Assembly (NCBI GenBank): GCA_002763155.1
Contig: PFCU01000044.1
Coordinates: 1-7,686 of the forward strand
DNA length: 7,686 nt
Source of the DNA: Candidatus Pacearchaeota archaeon CG10_big_fil_rev_8_21_14_0_10_30_48
GTDB taxonomy: Archaea > Nanobdellota > Nanobdellia > Pacearchaeales > GW2011-AR1
Direction of reading: 5' to 3'
Positions 1 through 4,513 of the stretch are shown piece after piece (position 1 is the stretch's first letter; each line of letters begins with the position of its first letter). A program made the position numbers and the translations under genes. The notes under the pieces are model-generated. The model was not told where the DNA came from and did not search any database. It worked only from the letters and a program-made list of their open reading frames with translations.

Positions 1-741
1 TCCAATTTTAATTTTATCTAATTTCAAATCTTTAATTTCTTTTGAGTCAAAAGTCGTCGGATCATTTTCATCTCGTCCTTTAATTATATCTAAAACGTAT
101 TTTGAAGAATCAACATCTTTTGTCAGAGATCCAATTTGATCAAAACTCATTGCTAAATCAATCAGCCCATATCTTGAAACTAATCCATAACTAGGTTTAA
201 CACCTACAACTCCGCAATGTGATGCTGGATTTCTTACGCTTCCACCAGTATCTGAACCCAAAGCACAATCGCAAAAACCTGCAGCAACAGCAACTGCACT
301 TCCCGACGACGAACCACCAGGAATTAAATCTAAATTCATTGGATTTTTCGCAGGTCCAAAAGCTGAAGTCTCTCCACTTGCTCCAGAAGCAAATTCATCC
401 ATGTTAGTCATTCCTAAAATTATCCCATCTTCAAATTTTATTTTTTCAATAACTTTAGCGTCGTAAGTTGCTTTCCAACCTTCCAAAGTTTTCGAGGCAC
501 AATTTGTTTCTAAACCTTTAACACAAATATTACTCTTAATTAAAAAACAAATTCCTGCAAGTTTTCCTTTATTTTTCTTTCTGTCAATTTCCCTAGCTTC
601 TTTCAAAGCATTTTCATTAATTACCAAAACAGAATTATATTTTTTATCTTCTTTTTTTATCTTGTCTAAAAATCCGCGAGCATTTGCTTCAGCGCTTAAT
701 TTTCCAGATTTAATTGCCTTAACTTTTTCTTGAATGTTCAT
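1..741 (-). CDS. gatA: Aspartyl/glutamyl-tRNA amidotransferase subunit A, N-terminal 247 residues (cut by window edge)
   Basis: GatA is the glutaminase (amidase-signature) subunit of the tRNA-dependent amidotransferase. It frees ammonia from glutamine, and the partner subunit uses it to amidate Asp-tRNA(Asn) or Glu-tRNA(Gln). The Ser-cisSer-Lys triad is readable as K69 (in FLIKSNI), S144 (in PGGSSSGSAV) and S168 (in GSDTGGSVRNPA). The 75- and 24-residue spacings are those of known GatA proteins. The frame is open to the window edge, so roughly the C-terminal half is outside. The ATG at 741 overlaps the TGA of the upstream 64-codon gene as ATGA, and a GGGAG ribosome binding site lies at 752-756. 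One oddity: the residue after the catalytic Lys is Ser (KSN) instead of the usual Asp (KDN). It is the last visible gene of a gatC-orf-gatA operon. Confidence 0.96.
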   Translation of the reverse strand, partial: MNIQEKVKAIKSGKLSAEANARGFLDKIKKEDKKYNSVLVINENALKEAREIDRKKNKGKLAGICFLIKSNICVKGLETNCASKTLEGWKATYDAKVIEKIKFEDGIILGMTNMDEFASGASGETSAFGPAKNPMNLDLIPGGSSSGSAVAVAAGFCDCALGSDTGGSVRNPASHCGVVGVKPSYGLVSRYGLIDLAMSFDQIGSLTKDVDSSKYVLDIIKGRDENDPTTFDSKEIKDLKLDKIKIG

Positions 742-932
742 TGTGGACTTACTCCCATAATTTTTTCATACCTCTCATCATAATGTCTAATTTCCCAAGG
801 CTTAAAGAAATATGATTGATTAATTAAATTTCGTAAAAAAGAATCTTCAGCATCTCTCCATTCTTTAGAGAACATTACAGAATTTTCCATTTTCATCAAA
901 TACTCATCCATTCTATCTCTTAAATCGCTCAT
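738..932 (-). CDS. Unrecognised 64-residue protein translationally coupled between gatC and gatA
   Basis: I do not recognise this protein. Starting at the ATG at 932 it has 64 residues and is charged, aromatic-rich and probably helical, with no membrane segment and no cysteines. The start is chosen because this ATG overlaps the gatC TGA as ATGA and has GGGAG at 942-946, nine bases upstream. An earlier in-frame ATG at 965 would lie deep inside gatC. Its own TGA overlaps the gatA ATG in the same way, so it is coupled at both ends. Two tight junctions, each with a Shine-Dalgarno, argue for a real gene. The position suggests, but does not prove, a small accessory subunit of the amidotransferase. 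Its length is too short for a second full GatC. Confidence 0.8.
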   Translation of the reverse strand: MSDLRDRMDEYLMKMENSVMFSKEWRDAEDSFLRNLINQSYFFKPWEIRHYDERYEKIMGVSPQ

Positions 933-1192
933 TCTACCCAACTCCCTTTCTCGGCAACAATGCAATCTCCATCATTTTTCGGAGAATTTTCAAACATCAA
1001 CTCTCTAAAATCATCGTCGCATTTTTTACCCTCTCCTTCATCACGAGTTTCAGAATCTCTTTCCACAAGCCCCTCAGTCATCTTAGGTAATTTCTCTAAA
1101 GAATCCCCAAATGCCAGAATTAACTCTTTTGCTTCATTTTCTAACTTCTTTCTTTCTGTATCTGAAAGTTTTTTCCATAAATAACTTGACAT
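929..1192 (-). CDS. gatC: Aspartyl/glutamyl-tRNA amidotransferase subunit C
   Basis: GatC is the small clamp subunit that wraps around GatA and the B-type subunit. This 87-residue protein is near the usual length of 90-100. The N-terminal half has the helical GatC pattern (KLSDTERKKLENEAKELI, then FGDSLEKLPKM). The C-terminal part, ENSPKNDGDCIV, matches the conserved GatC tail usually written as NAP-(acidic)-G-(F/Y)-hydrophobic. The middle is a low-complexity acidic linker. The start is firm: AGGAG lies ten bases upstream, and an in-frame TAA lies eight codons before the ATG. The first 52 nt overlap the HEPN gene in another frame. The stop overlaps the start of the 64-residue gene. The family call rests on hand-recognised motifs, so it is slightly less certain than gatA. 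Confidence 0.85.
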   Translation of the reverse strand: MSSYLWKKLSDTERKKLENEAKELILAFGDSLEKLPKMTEGLVERDSETRDEGEGKKCDDDFRELMFENSPKNDGDCIVAEKGSWVE

Positions 1193-1611
1193 TGAATAAA
1201 ATCTCCTAATAATTTATTAAATTTACTCTCTAACATCAAATAAAACTCTTTTATATCTTTTGCTTCCTCAACAGAAATTTCCTCACCATAATATTTAGAG
1301 CCATTTCTTCGATATCTAAATTTATCTAATTTATTAATAGTATAAACATCAAACCCTTTTTTTAATAAATAGACTATAGATGCTTCGTGGGAATTCGTCT
1401 TGTAACCTTCTATCAACAAAATGGCAAATAAGAAATCTCTTATTGCATCATAAACATTTTCAAAAACAAATTTAGATAACCTCTCAATGTCCAATAACTC
1501 TACATCTAAAATTCTTTTTCTTCCATCTTTAACTAAATTCTTAGCTCTTTGCATATCTTTAAAACTTTTCTTAACAATTCCTTTTTTCAAATAACTTTCA
1601 AAACTTTCCAT
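1141..1611 (-). CDS. HEPN-domain protein, probable toxin partner of the adjacent MNT nucleotidyltransferase
   Basis: The 156-residue helical protein has the HEPN pattern of archaeal MNT-HEPN pairs. Helix YDAIRDFLFAILLIEGYK (residues 54-71) is followed by SHEAS, and then by RRNGSKYYGE (residues 101-110). In related modules the HEPN protein is an RNase toxin, and its MNT partner neutralises it, in characterised cases by AMP-modifying a Tyr near the active site. The usual catalytic R-x4-6-H motif is not present. The only His is H75, with no Arg at the right spacing, and the best positional match is R102-N-G-S-K-Y107, that is R-x4-Y. The gene starts one base after the MNT stop, with AGG five bases upstream. 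The HEPN fold appears to end near residue 140. The last 16 residues are read out of frame through the start of gatC, so the original stop may have been lost. Confidence 0.8.
   Translation of the reverse strand: MESFESYLKKGIVKKSFKDMQRAKNLVKDGRKRILDVELLDIERLSKFVFENVYDAIRDFLFAILLIEGYKTNSHEASIVYLLKKGFDVYTINKLDKFRYRRNGSKYYGEEISVEEAKDIKEFYLMLESKFNKLLGDFIQCQVIYGKNFQIQKERS
1203..1207 (-). promoter_or_regulatory. Shine-Dalgarno AGGAG of gatC, inside the HEPN gene
   Basis: AGGAG sits ten bases before the gatC ATG and lies inside the HEPN reading frame. It decides the gatC start. It also implies that gatC is translated from a leadered, probably polycistronic, message rather than from a leaderless one as the first genes here seem to be. 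Confidence 0.7.
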
Positions 1612-1612
1612 T

Positions 1613-2134
1613 TTACCTTTTATTTAGATAACCTTCCAAAACAATCCCGTTTATTAAATTTATATAAAACTCGTCGGATAATTTTTTATAATCACTAATA
1701 ATTAAGTGAATTTTTCTTTTTAATTTAGATTCAAATTTCAAAAGGCTTAAAGTTTCATATTCTTTTTTAGTTATAATTACAATATCAATATCACTCTCCT
1801 CAACATCCTCTCCTCGTGAATAGCTTCCAATAAGGGAAATTGATTCAGGAGAAAATTTATTCATTAAAAATTCAATAAAACCGTTTTCATAAATCCTATT
1901 AAGATTATAAATTCTTTTAAGTCGAATAAATTTTTCATCAATATTTGCCCTTATCTCAACTAAATGAAGTTTTTTCTCTCGAATAAGTAATTTATCCTTA
2001 ACAAGTTGATTAACAATGTTCAAAACAGTATTAGGATTTAACTCAACACGACGAGAGATATCTCTAATATGAAATTTTCCACTAGGAAATTCGAAGAACA
2101 AATTTAAAATTTTATTTTGGTTTTCAGAGAACAT
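1613..2134 (-). CDS. Winged-helix / MNT-type nucleotidyltransferase, probable antitoxin of the HEPN pair
   Basis: This 173-residue protein has two parts. Residues 1-62 form a winged helix-turn-helix (GKFHIRDISRRVELNPNTV is the recognition region). Residues about 99-173 form a minimal nucleotidyltransferase with GSYSRG at 103-108 and S114-D115-x-D117, the glycine loop and two metal-binding acids of the family. MNT proteins of this type pair with HEPN proteins as antitoxins, and the DNA-binding part probably autoregulates the operon. The start at 2134 is preferred over an in-frame ATG 14 codons upstream, because a TATA box is centred 26 bases before it and the upstream codons fall on the promoter. 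That makes the message leaderless. It is the first gene of an operon running through HEPN and perhaps into gatC. Confidence 0.87.
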   Translation of the reverse strand: MFSENQNKILNLFFEFPSGKFHIRDISRRVELNPNTVLNIVNQLVKDKLLIREKKLHLVEIRANIDEKFIRLKRIYNLNRIYENGFIEFLMNKFSPESISLIGSYSRGEDVEESDIDIVIITKKEYETLSLLKFESKLKRKIHLIISDYKKLSDEFYINLINGIVLEGYLNKR

Positions 2135-2137
2135 AAT

Positions 2138-2155
2138 TGTATAATAAATAATACA
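2138..2155 (-). promoter_or_regulatory. Operator-like 18-bp inverted repeat, proximal site
   Basis: On the minus strand it reads TGTATTATTTATTATACA, with TGTAT/ATACA arms and an 8-base centre. It lies between the TATA box and the ATG, where a bound protein would block initiation. It matches the distal site at 2178-2195 in 15 of 18 positions, exactly 40 bp away. The likely binder is the winged-helix domain of the MNT protein (inference). Confidence 0.55.
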
Positions 2156-2170
2156 TTTATATATCTTTTC
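2156..2170 (-). promoter_or_regulatory. Archaeal promoter (BRE plus TATA box) of the MNT-HEPN operon
   Basis: Read on the minus strand, GAAAA (2166-2170) is followed by ATATATAAA (2156-2164). The TATA centre is about 26 bases before the ATG at 2134, so transcription should begin at or next to the start codon. The two operator-like repeats lie on either side. Confidence 0.6.
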
Positions 2171-2177
2171 ATACAAC

Positions 2178-2195
2178 TGTATAAATTATAATACA
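2178..2195 (-). promoter_or_regulatory. Operator-like 18-bp inverted repeat, distal site
   Basis: On the minus strand it reads TGTATTATAATTTATACA, with the same TGTAT/ATACA arms and length as the proximal site. It lies just upstream of the BRE/TATA box. An extra ATACA half-site at 2171-2175 faces it. The 40-bp spacing between sites is close to four helical turns, which fits two dimers on one face of the DNA. Confidence 0.5.
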
Positions 2196-2261
2196 AGATT
2201 AAAAAGATTATAGTTCAATTAGCATTCACTAACCCATTAACATTAAGAATAAATTAATGAT

Positions 2262-2319
2262 AAACTCGCATAAATAAAGTGTTCGTTAGAAAAGGTTACA
2301 TTTAAGATATTTTTTACAC
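2262..2319 (+). repeat. Left copy of an imperfect direct repeat flanking the RHH-MazF module
   Basis: By hand alignment this stretch matches 3007-3066 at about 44 of 61 columns, with one 1-base and one 3-base gap. Both begin with AAACTCG, have GTG about ten bases later, and share ACATTTA-GATAT-TTTTACAC near the end. Both copies have the same orientation and lie outside the toxin-antitoxin pair. The DNA is AT-rich, so some of the similarity may be compositional. Confidence 0.4.
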
Positions 2320-2354
2320 TGAGCATTCAGAAGTGCAATTCCCTTTGGGACTAC

Positions 2355-2684
2355 TTAATTAAAGATTAATTTAATCTTCTGACTAATAGTTTCTTTTACC
2401 TTGGAGCTTTTTACTTCTCCTATTTTTTCATGAACTATGCTTTTATGCAAAGTGAAAATCATATCAAGATAGATAAAAGAGTCAAAGTGAATATTCCCCT
2501 CGCAATCATCCTTTTTTAGAATTACTTCATATTTTTTAATATTTCTTCTTTTTGTTGTGATTTGACAGAAGATTGTATTGTCCCCCTCTAAAGATCTGAT
2601 GACAAATACAGGACGTTTCTTGGTTTTGGTTAAATCACTAAAAGGAAATTTGACAAGTGCAATGTCAAATTTTTTAAGACTCAT
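2355..2684 (-). CDS. MazF/PemK-family toxin (endoribonuclease)
   Basis: MazF/PemK toxins cleave cellular mRNA when freed from their antitoxin. The 109-residue length is typical. Family features are in order: FDIALVKFPFSDL (residues 6-18, first strand and loop), KKRPVFVI (22-29, with the conserved basic-Arg-Pro), CQITTK (40-45, where the catalytic-site Thr/Ser usually lies), and a C-terminal helix region with SFIYLDMIFTLHKS followed by IGEV. The ATG overlaps the antitoxin stop as ATGA, so translation is probably coupled to keep the two proteins in balance. No good Shine-Dalgarno is visible. It looks intact and full length. RNA specificity cannot be read from the sequence. Confidence 0.9.
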   Translation of the reverse strand: MSLKKFDIALVKFPFSDLTKTKKRPVFVIRSLEGDNTIFCQITTKRRNIKKYEVILKKDDCEGNIHFDSFIYLDMIFTLHKSIVHEKIGEVKSSKVKETISQKIKLIFN

Positions 2685-2911
2685 TGTAAATAAGCAAAAG
2701 CTTCTTCATCTTCTTTTGATACCCATGATTCAGAAAGAAGTTTTTCATCTCCAAGGAATCTTGCATTTTCCCAATCTTCTTTATCCAGTTGTTCTAATTC
2801 ATTAACTCTTTTTTCAACTATCTTTCTAACAAATTCAGACCATTTTATCTCAGAATATTTTCTCATTTTTTTGTATACATCATCGTCTATTGATAGAGTT
2901 ATGTTTGTCAT
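2681..2911 (-). CDS. Ribbon-helix-helix antitoxin of the MazF/PemK toxin
   Basis: The 76-residue protein begins with a beta strand and two helices of the RHH (CopG/Arc-like) fold: MTNITLSIDDDVYKKMRKY, then WSEFVRKIVEKRV. The dimer should bind DNA through the first strand. The acidic C-terminal half (about residues 38-76, with LDKEDWEN and SKEDEEAF) is the kind of disordered tail that wraps and blocks MazF-type toxins. It comes first in the two-gene operon and overlaps the toxin by four bases. The ATG at 2911 is supported by a TATA box centred 26 bases upstream, and an 18-bp palindrome between them is the likely autoregulation site. Confidence 0.88.
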   Translation of the reverse strand: MTNITLSIDDDVYKKMRKYSEIKWSEFVRKIVEKRVNELEQLDKEDWENARFLGDEKLLSESWVSKEDEEAFAYLQ

Positions 2912-2917
2912 TGTATC

Positions 2918-2935
2918 ATAAGTGAGCTCACTTAT
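2918..2935. promoter_or_regulatory. 18-bp perfect palindromic operator of the RHH-MazF operon
   Basis: ATAAGTGAGCTCACTTAT is a perfect palindrome. It begins seven bases upstream of the antitoxin ATG and overlaps the TATA box on its far side. RHH antitoxins normally bind such repeats in their own promoter, so this is the expected autorepression site. Confidence 0.7.
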
Positions 2936-2941
2936 TTAAAT
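2933..2941 (-). promoter_or_regulatory. TATA box of the RHH-MazF operon
   Basis: ATTTAAATA on the minus strand is centred 26 bases before the antitoxin ATG at 2911. This indicates a leaderless transcript, and the box partly overlaps the palindrome at 2918-2935. Confidence 0.55.
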
Positions 2942-2962
2942 CTTTCTTTTATATGAATAATC

Positions 2963-2988
2963 GGGAGTTCGATTCTCTCTGAGGCTCA
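2963..2988 (+). repeat. tRNA 3'-end-like fragment (T arm plus acceptor strand), possible attachment-site scar
   Basis: GGGAG-TTCGATT-CTCTC has the exact 5-7-5 T-arm geometry, with a TTC-start loop and five stem pairs, one of them G-U. It is followed by the seven-base acceptor-like strand TGAGGCT and C/A. No D arm, anticodon arm or 5' acceptor strand precedes it, so it is a fragment and not a tRNA gene. The isotype is not recognisable. tRNA 3' ends are common integration sites of archaeal mobile elements, and this one lies next to a toxin-antitoxin module. Confidence 0.45.
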
Positions 2989-3006
2989 TAGTTAAAACAA
3001 TATCCA

Positions 3007-3066
3007 AAACTCGTAAAAACAATGTGCTATCTTAAAAAGTAACATTTATGATATATTCTTTTACAC
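3007..3066 (+). repeat. Right copy of the imperfect direct repeat flanking the RHH-MazF module
   Basis: This is the partner of 2262-2319, in the same orientation and about 745 bp away, matching at roughly 70 percent by hand alignment. It lies between the tRNA-like fragment and the plus-strand membrane-protein gene. No open reading frame or RNA gene is evident in it. Confidence 0.4.
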
Positions 3067-3126
3067 AAAGTAGATATGTTTTTTGACTAATTTTTTAATA
3101 ACTTTCTATCTTAGATTTTTAGTTAG

Positions 3127-3135
3127 ATTTAATAA
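3127..3135 (+). promoter_or_regulatory. TATA box of the membrane-protein gene
   Basis: ATTTAATAA is centred 26 bases upstream of the ATG at 3157. It supports that start over the out-of-frame ATG four bases earlier. Confidence 0.5.
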
Positions 3136-3156
3136 TTATCTTTTATTCGATAATGA

Positions 3157-3738
3157 ATGGAGACAATAATTAGACAATCCAACATAGGGTATATTACATT
3201 TTATTTACTTGTATATTTATTAGTTATTATATTTTTTACATCACTCTTTTATTTATCAAAAGAAAATCTAGCTGAACAGGTTGGTGGTCCACACCCTGAA
3301 AAAGAATGGATAGCATATTCTATTATGATGACTATATTGAGTATTCCAGTAATAATTTTTGTGATAATATTAAATATTCATCACAAACCACTGATAAAGT
3401 TTACTAATAGTGAATTAATTATTAAATCTCCAAGTAAGAAAACTTACAAAAAACTAAAAGAGGGGAAAAGGTTAGATAGGGAAACAAGAATGATGATTAG
3501 TATACAAAAATTTCATAATAATGTTGAATATTATCTTATACAAAATAAGGGCAAAATTGAAATACCTTATAAAGAGATATATGAAATTACATTTTCAAAA
3601 AATTATTTAACCCCTATTTTTAGAATAGGAATATTAACTATTTTCTCAAGTAAAGGATTGATAAATATACCATCAATAAAAAAAACAGAAATAGAATTAA
3701 TAGCTAAAAGTATAGGAATAAAATATATTGAAAAATAA
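3157..3738 (+). CDS. Unrecognised two-helix membrane protein with a soluble C-terminal domain
   Basis: This is a 193-residue protein I do not recognise by name. Two hydrophobic segments (about residues 11-33 and 52-74) form a helical hairpin, joined by a short loop with GGPHPEKEW. The remaining 115 residues are basic, soluble and probably cytoplasmic. The region around residues 133-190 alternates strand-like stretches (KIEIPYKEIYEITF, FRIGILTIF, GLINIP) with a final helix. This resembles the PH-like domains of small prokaryotic membrane proteins, but that is only an impression. Isoleucine is very often coded by ATA, which seems more frequent than in aspS and hints at a separate origin. It has its own TATA box, and no partner gene is close enough to form an operon. 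Function unknown. Confidence 0.75.
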   Translation: METIIRQSNIGYITFYLLVYLLVIIFFTSLFYLSKENLAEQVGGPHPEKEWIAYSIMMTILSIPVIIFVIILNIHHKPLIKFTNSELIIKSPSKKTYKKLKEGKRLDRETRMMISIQKFHNNVEYYLIQNKGKIEIPYKEIYEITFSKNYLTPIFRIGILTIFSSKGLINIPSIKKTEIELIAKSIGIKYIEK

Positions 3739-3847
3739 AATGACATTTAAAAAAGATATATCCTTTAAGAGATTATTGTTTACACACGAGGATAATAATA
3801 TAATACTTGTTTAAGTCTAAAAAATAATTTTATTACATTACAACAAT

Positions 3848-3856
3848 CTTTAAAAG
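3848..3856 (+). promoter_or_regulatory. TATA box of the 211-residue gene
   Basis: CTTTAAAAG is centred 26 bases before the ATG at 3878, the same spacing as at the other first genes in the window. Confidence 0.5.
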
Positions 3857-3877
3857 TAATCTATTTGAAGTTAAAAT

Positions 3878-4513
3878 ATGGGCATTTTAAAAATAAAATA
3901 TCTTGAAGATCTCTACCATGGAAAACTCTTTGAAGATTTAGAAAATGGGTGGATAGCAGAAAACACCTTCGGTAGAATTAAAGATTGTCTAAAAAAAGAT
4001 TTAGGAATACCAGTAACTGGAATTTTCCAATGGTATGAAGAACGCAACCCAAATGGCATCCCAGGATTTATCAACCATGTCTGGCCAGTAGGACTAATCA
4101 GAACATACAGCCAAACATTCCCTACAGATAATATTTTAAATTACTCAAGATTCGGAGAATTCAAATTTGATATAAAAAAAGTCTCTAACTCAAGCGGAGG
4201 AGTAAATCCTAATAAAATCGGAGAATACCTCTTCACGTTATACCCTCAAACACATGAAACATACCGAGCAAGTGAATCAATTGGTAAACAAATATTAAAC
4301 AAATTTGAAAAAGACCCTAATTTCAAACCAGTAGGAAGAGAATTATTTGACTACGCTTTAATTGAAGGTGAAGATGAAATCAGTGGCGGAAGAATAATGA
4401 TTGAACTAGGAAATAAACCAATAATCTCAAAGAATATTTTAGGAATGTCTCGAAAAGGTTCTTATACAGAAACAAGTCTACCTTCAAGATATTATGTGCA
4501 TCAAAGAAATTAA
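3878..4513 (+). CDS. Unrecognised 211-residue soluble protein
   Basis: I do not recognise this protein. It has no signal peptide or membrane segment and is rich in aromatic and polar residues. Visible stretches include GIFQWYEERNPNGIPGF (about residues 48-64), a Gly-rich turn SSGGVNPNKIGEY (105-117) and RIMIELGNKP (172-181), which suggest a folded mixed alpha/beta domain. There is no known catalytic signature. It is transcribed from its own TATA box toward aspS, and its TAA overlaps the aspS TAA on the opposite strand, leaving no intergenic space. Codon use is intermediate, with fewer ATA codons than the upstream membrane-protein gene. It is probably a real gene given its length, promoter and even composition. 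Function unknown. Confidence 0.75.
   Translation: MGILKIKYLEDLYHGKLFEDLENGWIAENTFGRIKDCLKKDLGIPVTGIFQWYEERNPNGIPGFINHVWPVGLIRTYSQTFPTDNILNYSRFGEFKFDIKKVSNSSGGVNPNKIGEYLFTLYPQTHETYRASESIGKQILNKFEKDPNFKPVGRELFDYALIEGEDEISGGRIMIELGNKPIISKNILGMSRKGSYTETSLPSRYYVHQRN

Noticed and set aside
219..407. Open frame on the plus strand opposite gatA
   Set aside because: It lies entirely antisense to a well-supported gatA, is Gln/Asn/Leu-rich with no recognisable features, and lacks a promoter or ribosome binding site.
960..1184. Open frame on the plus strand opposite gatC
   Set aside because: Serine-rich translation typical of an antisense shadow; gatC on the other strand is supported by motif, Shine-Dalgarno and coupling.
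1213..1222. TATA-like TTTAATAAA upstream of gatC as an independent promoter
   Set aside because: It is about 25 bases before the ATG, which would give a leaderless message lacking the gatC Shine-Dalgarno, and such words are frequent in this AT-rich DNA. It is not excluded, only unsupported.
2207..2350. A possible complete but decayed tRNA, from a D-arm-like TAGTTCAATTAGCA near 2212 to the T-arm-like stretch near 2332
   Set aside because: The two parts are about 120 bases apart, no acceptor pairing or anticodon stem can be drawn, and the D-arm match is short and AT-rich.
2336..2354. TCCC-TTT-GGGA as a terminator for the MazF-type toxin gene
   Set aside because: The stem is only four pairs with no following U tract on the minus strand.
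2578..2805. Open frame on the plus strand opposite the RHH-MazF pair
   Set aside because: It crosses both antitoxin and toxin genes antisense, with no promoter and no recognisable domain.
3743..3800. A third copy of the direct repeat (ACATTTA...GATATATCC...TTTACAC) upstream of the 211-residue gene
   Set aside because: Only short AT-rich words match and the spacing differs widely from the other two copies.
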